From Bacillus ectoiniformans (lineage in GTDB: Bacteria > Bacillota > Bacilli > Bacillales > Domibacillaceae): a DNA stretch of 64,000 nt. The stretch is taken from contig NZ_JAFBES010000001.1 of the NCBI RefSeq assembly GCF_016908875.1, forward strand, positions 310,001 through 374,000, given 5' to 3'. Below are positions 1-8,529 of the stretch, piece by piece; position 1 is the first letter of the stretch; every line of letters begins with the position of its first letter. Under the pieces are notes generated by a model. It saw only the letters and a program-made list of their open reading frames with translations. It was not told where the DNA came from and made no database searches. Both the position numbers and the translations under genes were made by a program.

Positions 1-978
1 TAGATCATCTACTACGGCTTTCAGACCAGGTAGAACGAGGTCTTCTTTTGGTTCAGAAGCCGCTGCTGGTGACTCTTCATCTTTCTGTGACGAAAATCGG
101 CGGAGCTGCTGAATGCCCGTAATAGAAAAAGAAACATACGGCAGATAATAAATCGTCTGTTCATTTAATCCCGAAGGCAACTTCTCAATCGCCTTCTGCT
201 GCCGCTGATGGAAAGCTTCAGCGATCGGATCTCCCGCTTTATAATTTTCCATTAATCCATTGATGATTAGAACCTGGTTCTTTAAGCCGATTGGTTTCAA
301 TTCATTGGCCGCACGATCCGCTTCTGCCAGTGAAGATGCATCCGGCCTTGCAACTAGAATTAATGTCGTTTGATCAGGGTTAGATAAAGCCTTTACCGTC
401 TTTGCATAAAGATCTTTCTTTGCACTTAGACCGGACAGCGGTCCTAAACAGGAAGCACCATGAGTGTTATCCTCTAAAAAATCGGTCCAGGCATTTGGCA
501 GCTGCAATAAACGCAGCGTGTGACCAGTCGGTGCCGTATCAAAAATAATATGATCGAAGTCTCGAATCAGTTCTTCGTTAGAAAGTAAATTAGTAAACTC
601 ATCAAAAGCTGCAATTTCTACTGTACAAGCCCCTGATAATTGTTCTTCCATCGAAGCAACCACAGAATCTGGCAGTTTATCTTTATAGGGGCCGATTATT
701 TTATCACGGTAAGACCTTGCCGCCTCTTCTGGGTCTAAATTGCAGGCGAACAAATTGGCAACACCTTGAACGGGCTTTGGATCGTTGGACAATTCCACTT
801 CAAATACATCTTGTAAATTGGAAGCTGGATCTGTACTGACAATCAGCACTTTCTTGCCAGCATCCGCAAGAGCTACAGCAGTAGAGCTTGCCGCAGTCGT
901 TTTTCCGACCCCGCCTTTTCCTGTGAAAAATAAAAAAGGTGTTTGAACGGAAGTGTCAGGGTTAAATAAAGGAAACAT
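1..978 (-). CDS. arsA: Arsenical pump-driving ATPase ArsA, partial (C-terminal part off the left edge)
   Basis: The first 326 residues of ArsA, the soluble ATPase that energises arsenite export through ArsB. The P-loop GKGGVGKT is at residues 20-27 and the switch motif DTAPTGHT at 147-154. Metalloid-site cysteines are in the contexts LSGACTVE (Cys118) and GASCLGP (Cys177), matching the known ArsA Cys113/Cys172 pair. The reading frame is open to base 1, so the second ATPase half lies outside the window. The ATG at 978 follows a GGAG ribosome site. It is last in the arsR-B-C-D-A order and starts 12 bases after arsD, so co-transcription is expected. Identification is by family motifs and context. 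Confidence 0.95.
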   Translation of the reverse strand, partial: MFPLFNPDTSVQTPFLFFTGKGGVGKTTAASSTAVALADAGKKVLIVSTDPASNLQDVFEVELSNDPKPVQGVANLFACNLDPEEAARSYRDKIIGPYKDKLPDSVVASMEEQLSGACTVEIAAFDEFTNLLSNEELIRDFDHIIFDTAPTGHTLRLLQLPNAWTDFLEDNTHGASCLGPLSGLSAKKDLYAKTVKALSNPDQTTLILVARPDASSLAEADRAANELKPIGLKNQVLIINGLMENYKAGDPIAEAFHQRQQKAIEKLPSGLNEQTIYYLPYVSFSITGIQQLRRFSSQKDEESPAAASEPKEDLVLPGLKAVVDDL

Positions 979-990
979 ATGAATCGCTCC

Positions 991-1359
991 TTACTGATTT
1001 TGAGACGTCTTTAATGTTAAACGGATCCGAGGTTTCTCTCCTTTTAATTCCTCAGGAGACACCGCAAACCACTCTGCTAACTGTTCATTTGAAGGGTATG
1101 TTCCTGTTAATTCCACCTGACCGTCAACCATGACCACTGGCAATGCATCCGGTCCTTTTTCATGAAGAATGGTGTTTACTGTTTGATTATCTGCATAGGC
1201 AGCTGGATCATTGGCTAGATTGTAACGTACAATGGAATACCCTTTTTTCTCTAAAGAAGAAACGGCAGCCGCTACACGAGTCAGCTCAGGATCTACACTC
1301 GGTCCGCATACACCCGTTGAACAGCACATAGCCGGGTCGAAGATTTCAACTTTTTTCAT
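991..1359 (-). CDS. arsD: Arsenite metallochaperone ArsD
   Basis: A 122-residue ArsD, which hands As(III)/Sb(III) to ArsA and weakly represses ars operons in characterised cases. The essential cysteines Cys12, Cys13 and Cys18 are present in DPAMCCSTGVCG, at exactly the positions known from plasmid R773 ArsD. The later vicinal cysteine pairs of the R773 protein are absent, as in many chromosomal ArsD proteins. A ribosome site (AAAGGGG) precedes the ATG. It lies between arsC and arsA on the same strand. Confidence 0.95.
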   Translation of the reverse strand: MKKVEIFDPAMCCSTGVCGPSVDPELTRVAAAVSSLEKKGYSIVRYNLANDPAAYADNQTVNTILHEKGPDALPVVMVDGQVELTGTYPSNEQLAEWFAVSPEELKGEKPRIRLTLKTSQNQ

Positions 1360-1377
1360 GTTTATTTCCCCTTTCTA

Positions 1378-1797
1378 TTACTCACCTGTTTTCGCAAAAC
1401 GGTCGATACGCTCACCAATTTCATCACGGACTCTTTGGAAAAACGCCCATTTCTCTTCTTCTGTTCCTTCTGCTTTCGCTGGATCATCAAATCCCCAATG
1501 AACGCGTTTGACAGTTGGAGGCGTAACCGGACATTTATCTGCTGCATCTCCGCATAGTGTCACCACTAGGTCTGCATTGTTTAAAATTTCGGGATCGATG
1601 ATGTCCGACGTTTGGCTAGAAATATCGATTCCTGCTTCTTTCATTGCTTTTACTGCATTGGGGTTTAACCCGTGTGCTTCAATTCCTGCTGAATAAACAT
1701 TCCACTCGTTTCCTAAATGCTGTTTCGCCCATCCTTCCGCCATTTGGCTTCGGCAAGAGTTTCCTGTGCATAGAAAATAAATTGTTTTTTTAGTCAT
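1378..1797 (-). CDS. arsC: Thioredoxin-coupled arsenate reductase ArsC
   Basis: 139 residues, the size of the low-molecular-weight-phosphatase-type ArsC of Bacillus and Staphylococcus. It reduces As(V) to As(III) for export. The phosphate-binding loop CTGNSCRS begins at Cys10, and the redox relay cysteines Cys82 and Cys89 sit in LCGDAADKC. The fold and cysteine relay imply recycling by thioredoxin rather than glutaredoxin. The gene is 18 bases upstream of arsD and about 95 bases downstream of arsB, within one ars operon. AGGAG stands 10 bases before the ATG. Confidence 0.96.
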   Translation of the reverse strand: MTKKTIYFLCTGNSCRSQMAEGWAKQHLGNEWNVYSAGIEAHGLNPNAVKAMKEAGIDISSQTSDIIDPEILNNADLVVTLCGDAADKCPVTPPTVKRVHWGFDDPAKAEGTEEEKWAFFQRVRDEIGERIDRFAKTGE

Positions 1798-1892
1798 GAT
1801 GGATTCGCTCCTTTGTATTGGCTTGATTGCCTATTGTAAGTATTGTTATATAGTAAAGCCTCAGTTGAGATTTATACACAACTCTTGATTAA

Positions 1893-3188
1893 TTAAATGA
1901 TTAACAGCCAGATGTATAAGCCAAATAAGGTAATAAATAAAGTCGGAACCGTTAAGATGAGACCCGTTTTAAAGTACGTGCCCCAGCCAATTTTTACGCC
2001 TTTTTGACTCAAGACATGAAGCCATAAAAGCGTGGCCAAGGAACCGATTGGCGTAATTTTCGGCCCGAGGTCAGACCCGATTACGTTGGCATAAATCAAC
2101 GCTTCTTTAATCGTGCCAGTTGTTCCTGTTGCTTGAATCGCCAAGGCATCGATCATTACTGTCGGCATATTGTTCATCACTGAAGACAGAATCGCCGCAA
2201 TGAATCCCATGGACATCGTAGCCGCAAACAGTCCTTGATCCGCTCCCATGCGAATGACATCAGCCAGCACATCCGTCAAACCGGCATTTCTAAGACCGTA
2301 AACAACGACATACATGCCAATGGAAAAAAACACGATCGCCCATGGCGCACCTTTCACCACTTGCGCTGTTTGAACAGCCGGGCTTCTTCTGGCCATGATT
2401 AAGAAAAAGATTGCCACGATTCCTGCAATAATGGAAACAGGAATGCTTAAGAATTCGCTGGCGAAATAACCAACTAATAGCACACCAAGTACGATCCATG
2501 AAAGACGGAACATCCGATGATCTTTAATGGCCTCAGACGGCTGTTTTAAATCTTTTACTTCATAGTTTTTTGGTATTTGTTTTCTGAAATACAGATACAG
2601 CACAAGAATACTTGCGAACAACGAGAAGAAGTTCGGTACAATCATTCTTGAAGCATATTCGACAAATCCGATACCAAAGAAATCTGCTGAGACGATATTC
2701 ACCAAGTTGGATACGACTAAAGGAAGTGAGGTCGTATCGGCAATAAATCCGCTCGCCATAATAAACGGAAAGACCATTTTTTCATCAAATTTCAATGCCC
2801 GAACCATCGCAAGAACGATCGGGGTTAAAATTAACGCCGCTCCGTCATTGGCGAATAAAGCCGCAACTAGCGCTCCGAGAAAGGATACATACACAAACAT
2901 CTTTAATCCATTCCCGCCCGCGGCTCTGGCCATATGTAAGGCGGACCATTCAAAAAAGCCAATTTCATCTAAAATTAACGAGATAATGATGATCGCAATA
3001 AATGCAAGCGTCGCATTCCATACGATTTGTGTCACATCTACGACGTCATTAAAGTCAACAACTCCGAAAACAAGCGCAAGGAGTGCTCCTCCAACTGCAG
3101 ACCAGCCAATAGACAGATTCTTCGGCTGCCAAATGACGAGAACTAACGTCAATAGAAAAATAATTGAAGCGAAAATAACTGAACTCAC
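1893..3188 (-). CDS. arsB: Arsenite efflux transporter ArsB
   Basis: A 431-residue polytopic membrane protein with roughly 11-12 hydrophobic segments and conserved ArsB stretches ([28 protein letters not shown]). It exports arsenite and antimonite, either alone or energised by ArsA. The start is GTG at 3188 with AAGGG upstream. It belongs to the ArsB/ion-transporter superfamily and not the Acr3 family. It lies between arsR and arsC on the same strand. A long reading frame on the opposite strand (2707-3195) is a shadow of this gene. Confidence 0.93.
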   Translation of the reverse strand: MSSVIFASIIFLLTLVLVIWQPKNLSIGWSAVGGALLALVFGVVDFNDVVDVTQIVWNATLAFIAIIIISLILDEIGFFEWSALHMARAAGGNGLKMFVYVSFLGALVAALFANDGAALILTPIVLAMVRALKFDEKMVFPFIMASGFIADTTSLPLVVSNLVNIVSADFFGIGFVEYASRMIVPNFFSLFASILVLYLYFRKQIPKNYEVKDLKQPSEAIKDHRMFRLSWIVLGVLLVGYFASEFLSIPVSIIAGIVAIFFLIMARRSPAVQTAQVVKGAPWAIVFFSIGMYVVVYGLRNAGLTDVLADVIRMGADQGLFAATMSMGFIAAILSSVMNNMPTVMIDALAIQATGTTGTIKEALIYANVIGSDLGPKITPIGSLATLLWLHVLSQKGVKIGWGTYFKTGLILTVPTLFITLFGLYIWLLII

Positions 3189-3231
3189 TGTCTAACCCTC
3201 TTTTCTTTTTTACACGTGTCTGACCGCTCGA

Positions 3232-3576
3232 TTATTCACAAGAAATGCGCAACCCTTTTTGAGCAAGTTCTGCTAAACGATCTTCTTGGCTTGGCAAATG
3301 AGCAAGCAAGCTTTGAACAAATGGATAATACTCGCTTTCTTTGTTCAAAGAAAAGATCTTCCACTGCCCTCTTTTCTTTTCATTCACCAGTCCAAAGTCT
3401 TTTAATTTCCGCAAATGCTGGCTAACCGCGGGCTGGCTCATTTCATAAAGTGCAACAAATTCGCAGACACATACATCTTCCGAATCAAGTGTCTTCACCA
3501 TCGAGAGCCGCGTCTTATCACCTAGAAGCTTTAAAATATCAGAAGCTTTCGCTATATCAACTGATGTGATCACCAT
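3232..3576 (-). CDS. arsR: ArsR-family metalloregulatory repressor (ars operon)
   Basis: A 114-residue winged-helix repressor. The As(III) site CVC (Cys36, Cys38) lies in the recognition helix region (DVCVCEF), the classic ArsR signature, and a helix-turn-helix follows (MSQPAVSQHLRKLKDFGL). The ATG at 3576 is preferred because GGAGG stands 9 bases upstream; a TTG two codons earlier is too close to it. It is the first gene of the arsR-B-C-D-A transcript. A promoter and TTATATAA operator repeats lie directly upstream, consistent with autoregulation released by arsenite. Confidence 0.93.
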   Translation of the reverse strand: MVITSVDIAKASDILKLLGDKTRLSMVKTLDSEDVCVCEFVALYEMSQPAVSQHLRKLKDFGLVNEKKRGQWKIFSLNKESEYYPFVQSLLAHLPSQEDRLAELAQKGLRISCE

Positions 3577-3595
3577 TTCCAAGCACCTCCTGTCT

Positions 3596-3644
3596 TTATA
3601 TAATTAATTGCTTATATAATAAACTACTTATGTATTAGCGTCAA
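3596..3644 (-). promoter_or_regulatory. arsR operon promoter with repeated TTATATAA operator
   Basis: Read on the minus strand, TTGACG (3639-3644) and TATTAT (3616-3621) are separated by exactly 17 bases, a good sigma-A promoter. The self-complementary octamer TTATATAA occurs at 3612-3619, overlapping the -10 box, and again at 3596-3603, 16 bases later. The pair is a plausible ArsR operator; binding is inferred. Confidence 0.75.
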
Positions 3645-3675
3645 TCTATGTGTTGGACGGATTATTCTCTATTTT

Positions 3676-3772
3676 GGCAGGAATAACGCTGAGTTTGGAA
3701 AGATTATTTTACTTATTAGAAAGAATAACCTGCATATCGGAAAGAATACGGGCACTTTTGGAAAGAATCATC
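3676..3772. repeat. 21-bp periodic repeat array, GGAAAGAAT family (5 units)
   Basis: Five units of a degenerate motif (TTGGAAAGAAT and variants GGCAGGAATAA, TAGAAAGAAT) have cores starting at 3676, 3697, 3718, 3739 and 3760, exactly 21 bases apart. It lies in the divergent region between the two arsR-type genes. The same family recurs as the large array at 57946-58310. No coding capacity is evident and the function is unknown. Confidence 0.85.
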
Positions 3773-3787
3773 AATTTACACGAGTTA

Positions 3788-3866
3788 TTAAATCAATTTT
3801 TTTGATTTAATAGTTGTTTTTTACCAAACTTTAGCATATGATGTGAATATATCAAAAAATATTGAT
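3788..3866 (+). promoter_or_regulatory. Promoter and two ATCAA/TTGAT operators of the second arsR-type gene
   Basis: A sigma-A promoter TTGTTT (3814-3819), 17 bases, TATGAT (3837-3842) is bracketed by two inverted repeats. Site 1 at 3788-3810 has perfect 9-base arms TTAAATCAA/TTGATTTAA with a 5-base spacer. Site 2 at 3851-3866 is ATCAA-6-TTGAT, just after the -10 box. A third copy lies at 4213-4228 downstream of the gene. Such symmetry suits an ArsR dimer; autoregulation is inferred. Confidence 0.72.
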
Positions 3867-3881
3867 TAAGGAGTGGTTATT

Positions 3882-4193
3882 ATGAAACCTATACAATTGT
3901 CTGAATCTGATTCTCTTGTTGAATATGAAAAGAAGTTTAAAGCATTAGCGGATCAGCAGCGCTTAAAAATCTTAAATCTTTTATGCGAAGCAGGCTCGGA
4001 ATGCGTCTGTGATTTGAGTGAAAAGATGGATATGCCTCAGTCTAAATTGTCTTACCACTTAAAGATTCTACTGGATGCAGACCTCGTGACCAAAGAAACA
4101 AAAGGTACATGGAGCTACTACCAGCTAAACCAGCCAATTATTAATCACCTTTTATCTGAAGAGCTTTGCTGCTTATTCCGGCCATCCTGCTGA
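3882..4193 (+). CDS. Second ArsR-family regulator with cysteine-rich tail
   Basis: A 103-residue winged-helix repressor of the ArsR/SmtB family. It carries ECVCDLSE (Cys41, Cys43) in the metal-sensing helix, a helix-turn-helix MPQSKLSYHLKILLDADL, and a C-terminal cluster CCLFRPSC (Cys96, Cys97, Cys103). The ATG at 3882 is chosen because AAGGAG lies 8 bases upstream. It is divergent from the main ars operon and followed by a third operator and a small Cys-Cys protein. The cysteine pattern suggests As(III)/Sb(III) sensing, but another thiophilic metal cannot be excluded. Confidence 0.88.
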   Translation: MKPIQLSESDSLVEYEKKFKALADQQRLKILNLLCEAGSECVCDLSEKMDMPQSKLSYHLKILLDADLVTKETKGTWSYYQLNQPIINHLLSEELCCLFRPSC

Positions 4194-4212
4194 GATAAGC
4201 CATGGTTAATTA

Positions 4213-4228
4213 ATCAAAAAAAATTGAT
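4213..4228 (+). promoter_or_regulatory. Third ATCAA-6-TTGAT operator
   Basis: ATCAA (4213-4217), a six-base A-run and TTGAT (4224-4228) match the operators upstream of the preceding arsR-type gene. It stands about 20 bases after that gene's stop and 16 bases before the next start, so the regulator may also control the small gene separately. Confidence 0.6.
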
Positions 4229-4244
4229 ATAGGGAGCGAAGAAA

Positions 4245-4415
4245 ATGATGCATGACTATGAAATTCATATGAACGAAAAAAAGAGAGAACTGGAACATTA
4301 TATATCACAGACTAAATATCAGAAAGACTTGCCAAATACTAGTTGGTTTGATCGGGTCAAAATGAAAATAAATTTCTCGAAAGTTCAACCCCCTAAACCT
4401 GCCCCATGCTGTTAA
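4245..4415 (+). CDS. Small protein with C-terminal Cys-Cys, in the second arsR unit
   Basis: A 56-residue frame starting MMHDYEIHMNEKK and ending PKPAPCC. AGGGAG lies 8-9 bases before the ATG and a strong terminator follows 20 bases after the stop. The N-terminal half is charged and probably helical (KKRELEHYIS); the tail is basic and proline-rich and carries the only two cysteines. No membrane segment or signal peptide is seen, and I do not recognise the family. Its position behind an ArsR-like gene and operator, with a vicinal thiol pair, suggests a metalloid-binding or sensing accessory. This is inference. Confidence 0.6.
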   Translation: MMHDYEIHMNEKKRELEHYISQTKYQKDLPNTSWFDRVKMKINFSKVQPPKPAPCC

Positions 4416-4435
4416 TGGTATAAAAAAGTTTCTAC

Positions 4436-4471
4436 AACAAACACCCCCAAAAACGATTGGGGGTGTTTGTT
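4436..4471. terminator. Bidirectional rho-independent terminator
   Basis: A 13-bp perfect stem, AACAAACACCCCC (4436-4448) with its complement at 4459-4471, and a 10-base loop. It separates the small Cys-Cys gene from the convergent SDR gene. Confidence 0.85.
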
Positions 4472-4486
4472 AGTATATTTCACCAG

Positions 4487-5248
4487 TTAAAAATTCATCC
4501 GCGATTGTCCGCCATCTACATTCAAACTGGCGCCCACCACCCAAGAGGCTTTTTCCGAAGCTAGAAAGGCCACCACGTTTGCCACTTCTTCCGGTGTACC
4601 GAACCGGCCGGCTGGAATTTCATCTTCTACAAACTTGTTGATCGCTTCCGGATTTGCCTCGAGGCGTTTTTTCCAGTTGCCTGTTTCATGCAAAATACTT
4701 CCCGGTGCGACACTGTTGACTCGAATGCCATCCTTAATCACCTCATCAGCGAAAGATTTCGTAAAACTGATCAGCGCTGATTTAGCATTATTATAAGTCA
4801 CTTTCCCGCCGCTTTCTCTTCCAAAAATCGATGTGATATTAATGATGGCACCCGCACCGTTCTTTCTCATCTCCTCGGCAGCCAGCTTACTTAAATGTAC
4901 AGCTGAAAAGTAGTTTAATTCCATGGCTTGATGAAATAATTCCATATCTGTATCCATCGCTTGGCTTCCATTGCTGCCGCCTGCATTATTAACTAAAACA
5001 TCAATCGTTCCATGCTGCTCTATGTAGGTTTGAATCAATCGCTCCCGTGCATCAGCATCCGTGATATCCACTGGAAAAATTGTCATGCTTCCACCCAGTT
5101 CCTCTTTTGTTTGCAGAAGCGCCTCTTCCCCGCGCGCCGCAATGGAAACAATCGCCCCTTCTGAAACAAATGCTTTAGCAATTGCCTTGCCAATCCCTTT
5201 TGATCCGCCTGTAATGAGTACGTGTTTACCTTGTAAGTGTAAATCCAT
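4487..5248 (-). CDS. Short-chain dehydrogenase/reductase (SDR)
   Basis: 253 residues, the usual classical SDR length. The nucleotide-binding TGGSKGIG is at 13-20, NNAG at 87-90, and the catalytic Ser140, Tyr152 and Lys156 are all present (YNNAK). The C-terminal VNVDGGQS is typical of FabG-like oxidoreductases. The substrate cannot be read from sequence. The ATG at 5248 has AGGAG 8-9 bases upstream; an upstream in-frame extension to 5491 overlaps the neighbouring gene's end and terminator and is rejected. It is probably monocistronic, since a terminator separates it from the upstream gene. Confidence 0.9.
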   Translation of the reverse strand: MDLHLQGKHVLITGGSKGIGKAIAKAFVSEGAIVSIAARGEEALLQTKEELGGSMTIFPVDITDADARERLIQTYIEQHGTIDVLVNNAGGSNGSQAMDTDMELFHQAMELNYFSAVHLSKLAAEEMRKNGAGAIINITSIFGRESGGKVTYNNAKSALISFTKSFADEVIKDGIRVNSVAPGSILHETGNWKKRLEANPEAINKFVEDEIPAGRFGTPEEVANVVAFLASEKASWVVGASLNVDGGQSRMNF

Positions 5249-5305
5249 TTTCACAGCTCCTGTCAAACAAAAATATTTGCTTCCTATTATACCTTTTTCA
5301 GTGGT

Positions 5306-5350
5306 TCTGACAAAAAAGAAAACCCCCGGCGAAGAGATCTTCACCGGGGG
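5306..5350 (-). terminator. Terminator of the semialdehyde dehydrogenase gene
   Basis: CCCCCGG (5323-5329) pairs with CCGGGGG (5344-5350), with an inner GAAG/CTTC extension, followed on the minus strand by a T-rich run (TTTTCTTTTTT). Confidence 0.85.
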
Positions 5351-5357
5351 CGGAAAA

Positions 5358-6815
5358 TTACCATCTAGCGGTAAGCATTTTTCTTCTCGTATAGAAATTG
5401 ACTCCGTCTTGGCCATTCGCGTGCAAGTCACCGTAGAAAGAATTCTTCCAGCCTGAGAATGGGAAGAACGCCATTGGAGCCGGCACGCCAATGTTTACTC
5501 CGAGCATGCCCACTTCAATATTTTCACGGAAGTAGCGAACATCATGACCGCTCGTGGTAAATAAGCAAGCTCCATTTCCAAAGTCTGACTGATTCGTCAG
5601 CTCAATTGCTTCTTCTAAGCTGTCCACACGAACGATGGATAGTACCGGCGCGAAAATTTCTTCTTTCCAAATTTTCATATCCGGTTTCACTTGATCAAAA
5701 ATGGTCGGTCCGATAAAATATCCTTTTTCCAAATGACATTCATCTTTCCGTCCATCTCTCACCAATACAGCTCCAGCTTGTTCACCAGACTGAATGTATC
5801 CGGCTGTTTTTTCTTTATGCTCCGAACGAATGACAGGTCCTAAAAAGACATTTTCATCCAGGCCGTCTCCCATTGTAAGTCCATCTGCTGCCTGATTCAG
5901 ACGTTCGATTAGTTTGTCTGCCACATCGCCCACTGCCACCACTACGGAACACGCCATGCATCGCTCGCCTGCTGAACCGTATGCCGCATTGATGATTTCT
6001 TTGACGGCAATGTCTAAATCCGCTTCTGGCATAACGATGGAATGGTTCTTCGCTCCCGCCAATGCTTGAACACGCTTGCCATTATTTGCAGCGGTTTTAT
6101 AGACATATTCAGCAACCGGCTGTGAACCGACGAATGAAATAGCCGGTACGTCTTTATGATTTAATAATCCATTCACCACATCATGTGCCCCATGGACAAT
6201 GTTAAACACGCCGTCCGGCAATCCAGCTTCTTTTAATAGCTCTGCCAAGCGGTTAGCTAAAAGCGGCGTCCGTTCCGAAGGCTTTAATACAAATGTATTT
6301 CCTGTCGCAATGGCCAGAGGAAACATCCAGCATGGAACCATCATCGGGAAGTTAAACGGCGTGATGCCTCCAACTACACCGACAGGGTAACGATACATGC
6401 CGGATTCGATATCTGTTGCAATATCCGGCAGCTGGCTTCCCATCATTAAAGTAGGAGCTCCGGCCGCAAATTCCACGCATTCAATTCCGCGCTGCACTTC
6501 ACCGAGCGCTTCTTTCGTATTTTTGCCGTTTTCCTGCGTAATGATTTTTGCCAATTCATCTGTGTGATCAATCAGCAGCTGCTGATATTTAAACATGACC
6601 CGGGCTCTTTTTGGAACCGGCGTTTTACTCCAGGTTTTAAAAGCTGCTTTTGCCGCAGCTACCGCTTGATTAACGTCTTCCTGCGTTGAAATAGGCACTT
6701 CCGCCAAAATCTCTCCTGTCGCCGGATTAGGCACCTGTTCATAAGAATCCGTTTGGGCATCAATCCATTGGCCATTAATAAAGTTCTTTAGGGTTGTTGT
6801 TGAAGTCACCGTCAT
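5358..6815 (-). CDS. mmsA: Methylmalonate-semialdehyde dehydrogenase (CoA-acylating)
   Basis: 485 residues of the aldehyde dehydrogenase superfamily. It converts (methyl)malonate semialdehyde to propionyl- or acetyl-CoA in valine, beta-alanine or inositol breakdown. The nucleophile is Cys286 (GERCMACS). At the usual Glu position the sequence is QALAGAKNH, the loss that distinguishes the CoA-dependent MMSDH group from hydrolytic ALDHs. It is equivalent to B. subtilis IolA/MmsA, but no iol genes are adjacent, so a role in valine or beta-alanine catabolism is as likely. The ATG at 6815 follows AGGGAGAG; a 33-codon upstream extension has no ribosome site. Confidence 0.92.
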   Translation of the reverse strand: MTVTSTTTLKNFINGQWIDAQTDSYEQVPNPATGEILAEVPISTQEDVNQAVAAAKAAFKTWSKTPVPKRARVMFKYQQLLIDHTDELAKIITQENGKNTKEALGEVQRGIECVEFAAGAPTLMMGSQLPDIATDIESGMYRYPVGVVGGITPFNFPMMVPCWMFPLAIATGNTFVLKPSERTPLLANRLAELLKEAGLPDGVFNIVHGAHDVVNGLLNHKDVPAISFVGSQPVAEYVYKTAANNGKRVQALAGAKNHSIVMPEADLDIAVKEIINAAYGSAGERCMACSVVVAVGDVADKLIERLNQAADGLTMGDGLDENVFLGPVIRSEHKEKTAGYIQSGEQAGAVLVRDGRKDECHLEKGYFIGPTIFDQVKPDMKIWKEEIFAPVLSIVRVDSLEEAIELTNQSDFGNGACLFTTSGHDVRYFRENIEVGMLGVNIGVPAPMAFFPFSGWKNSFYGDLHANGQDGVNFYTRRKMLTARW

Positions 6816-6990
6816 TCGTACACTCTCCCTTTCACTAAAAATTTGAATAGCACAAAAAATATTTCTGATGAAAATAAAATCGAAAAATATTTCTTTTGAC
6901 ATTAAGTGCTTCAAGACATACTTCTACAAAATAGTAAATAATACCTTTATTTTCTATGAAAAAGAAAAGCGTCAAACCTATGAGCCTCGA

Positions 6991-7710
6991 TTATTTATTC
7001 TCTGGTATGTCGCATCCATCCTCAGTGCATACTTCTTGCTGATCGGAAGACAAATGTTGAATTTGAGGTGACGCCTGTTCTTCTTCCCAAACCTTTTTTA
7101 GGGCATCTTGGAACACAGCTGCGGGCTGCGCTCCAGAGATCGCATACTTTTGATTCAGCACAAAAAACGGAACACCCCGGACACTCATTTGCTGTGCAGC
7201 TTGTTCATCTGCACGCACCTCTTCAGTAAACTGACCACTCTCTAAGACTTTCGACGTTTCCGATCGATCAAGCTCTGCTTTTTCAGCAATTTCTAACAGA
7301 ACGTCTAGTTCTCCAATATGTTTTGCTTCAGTAAAATAAGCTTTTAACAACAGTTCAGCTACCTCTTTATCTTTGCCTTGCACCTCTGCGTATTTAGCCA
7401 AACGGTGAGCATCCAATGTATTGGCCGTAACCATACCGTCAAACTGAAAATCCAATCCTGCAGCTTTTGCTTGTTTTTCCATTTCCTTCGTTGAGTTTTT
7501 CGCCTGATCGATGGTCATATTGTATTTAGCAGCCAGCTTCTCATGAATGCCTACTTTCAAATCACGATCAGCGCCTGGATCTAATTCAAAACTTTTAAAC
7601 ACGACTTGGATATTGTCTTTATGTGGAAAGGATTCAATCGCTTCTTCTAAACGTCTTTTCCCTATGTAACAGAATGGGCACACATAATCTGACCATACTT
7701 CAATTTTCAA
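6991..7710 (-). CDS. DsbA-family (FrnE-like) thiol oxidoreductase
   Basis: About 239 residues from a TTG start at 7710 that has GAGGTG 6 bases upstream; a longer frame to 7788 lacks a ribosome site. The thioredoxin-fold active site CPFC is at residues 11-14 (SDYVCPFCYIG), followed by the helical insertion of the FrnE/2-hydroxychromene-2-carboxylate isomerase branch and the cis-Pro motif VRGVPFF. The C-terminus has an extra cysteine pair (CTEDGC). There is no signal peptide, so it is probably cytoplasmic. FrnE proteins act as disulfide isomerases or oxidoreductases; the substrate is unknown. Confidence 0.88.
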   Translation of the reverse strand: MKIEVWSDYVCPFCYIGKRRLEEAIESFPHKDNIQVVFKSFELDPGADRDLKVGIHEKLAAKYNMTIDQAKNSTKEMEKQAKAAGLDFQFDGMVTANTLDAHRLAKYAEVQGKDKEVAELLLKAYFTEAKHIGELDVLLEIAEKAELDRSETSKVLESGQFTEEVRADEQAAQQMSVRGVPFFVLNQKYAISGAQPAAVFQDALKKVWEEEQASPQIQHLSSDQQEVCTEDGCDIPENK

Positions 7711-7843
7711 TGGAAACACCTCTTTATCTTTTATTACTACTATCATACCGGTTAAAGTTTCGTCGGGACAAATGAAACGGCTGCTCATTCTCTTAAAAGG
7801 AGACTTTCAGTAAAATATTGAGTTCGTTTAGCAGCGTGTGGGG

Positions 7844-7946
7844 TTCTATCGGCGGGTTTGGACTTTCTAACGGCGGCTTTTCGAATTCTATCGGCGGCTT
7901 TTCGAATTCTATCGGCGGCTTTTCACTTTCTAACGGCGCTCGTCCT
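7844..7946. repeat. 21-bp periodic repeat array, TTCTATCGGCGG family (5 units)
   Basis: Five copies of TTCT(A/AT)CGGCGGCTTTTC-like units begin at 7844, 7865, 7886, 7907 and 7928, with an exact 21-base period. It lies between the cyclophilin terminator and the DsbA-like gene. The same family recurs at 38764-38860. Because 21 is a multiple of three, the array mimics a coding frame with heptapeptide repeats; that frame is considered spurious. Confidence 0.9.
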
Positions 7947-7965
7947 TTTCCCAAATCTTTTCCCA

Positions 7966-8004
7966 CAAAAAAAACAGAAACCCGCTAAACCAGCAGATTT
8001 CTGT
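7966..8004 (-). terminator. Terminator of ppiB
   Basis: On the minus strand ACAGAAA (complement of 7998-8004) pairs with TTTCTGT (complement of 7974-7980), with inner G-C pairs, then a run of eight T residues. Confidence 0.75.
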
Positions 8005-8014
8005 TCGATTTCAA

Positions 8015-8452
8015 TTATGCTTCAAATACTTCTACTTTTTCCATTTTATCGCCGTTTTTCATTGCTTTAGCCGTTTCAAGACCAGAAGTTACTTTACCAA
8101 ACACCGTGTGAACACCGTTTAAATGCGGCTGTGGTTCATGAACGATGAAGAATTGGCTTCCGCCCGTGTTTTTGCCGGCATGAGCCATTGAAAGGCTTCC
8201 AGCTTCATGCTTGTAAGGATTGCCTTCTGTTTCGCAATCGATAGAGTAGCCAGGGCCGCCCATACCAGTTCCTGTAGGATCTCCACCTTGGCTAACAAAA
8301 CCAGGGATGACGCGGTGGAATACTACACCGTTATAAAAACCATCGTTTGCTAATTTCTCAAAATTTGCTACCGTATTTGGCGCTGCATCATCAAATAGAT
8401 CGAATTCAATTTTCTCGCCGTTTTCCATTAAGATATATCCTTTTTTTGCCAT
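8015..8452 (-). CDS. ppiB: Peptidyl-prolyl cis-trans isomerase, cyclophilin type
   Basis: 145 residues, close to B. subtilis PpiB. It catalyses cis-trans isomerisation of proline peptide bonds in the cytoplasm. Cyclophilin core motifs are visible: [19 protein letters not shown] with the catalytic Arg, and GSQFFIV. The ATG at 8452 has AAAGGAG 9 bases upstream; an in-frame ATG three codons earlier abuts the ribosome site. There is no signal peptide. Probably monocistronic. Confidence 0.95.
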   Translation of the reverse strand: MAKKGYILMENGEKIEFDLFDDAAPNTVANFEKLANDGFYNGVVFHRVIPGFVSQGGDPTGTGMGGPGYSIDCETEGNPYKHEAGSLSMAHAGKNTGGSQFFIVHEPQPHLNGVHTVFGKVTSGLETAKAMKNGDKMEKVEVFEA

Positions 8453-8529
8453 AAGAAACATCTCCTTTTATGTATAATGACTTACGCTTTATCATAGCAT
8501 TTTTTATTCAGAAAACAAAACCATTCTGC

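Noticed and set aside
2707-3195. 162-codon frame on the plus strand
   Set aside because: Antisense shadow of arsB, whose membrane-protein codons leave the opposite strand open.
5249-5491. N-terminal extension of the SDR gene
   Set aside because: It overlaps the terminator and 3' end of the dehydrogenase gene and precedes a good ribosome site and ATG at 5248.
7858-8070. Reading frame with repeated ILSAAFR heptapeptides
   Set aside because: It is produced by the 21-base period of the intergenic array; it has no ribosome site and runs into the ppiB terminator and 3' end.
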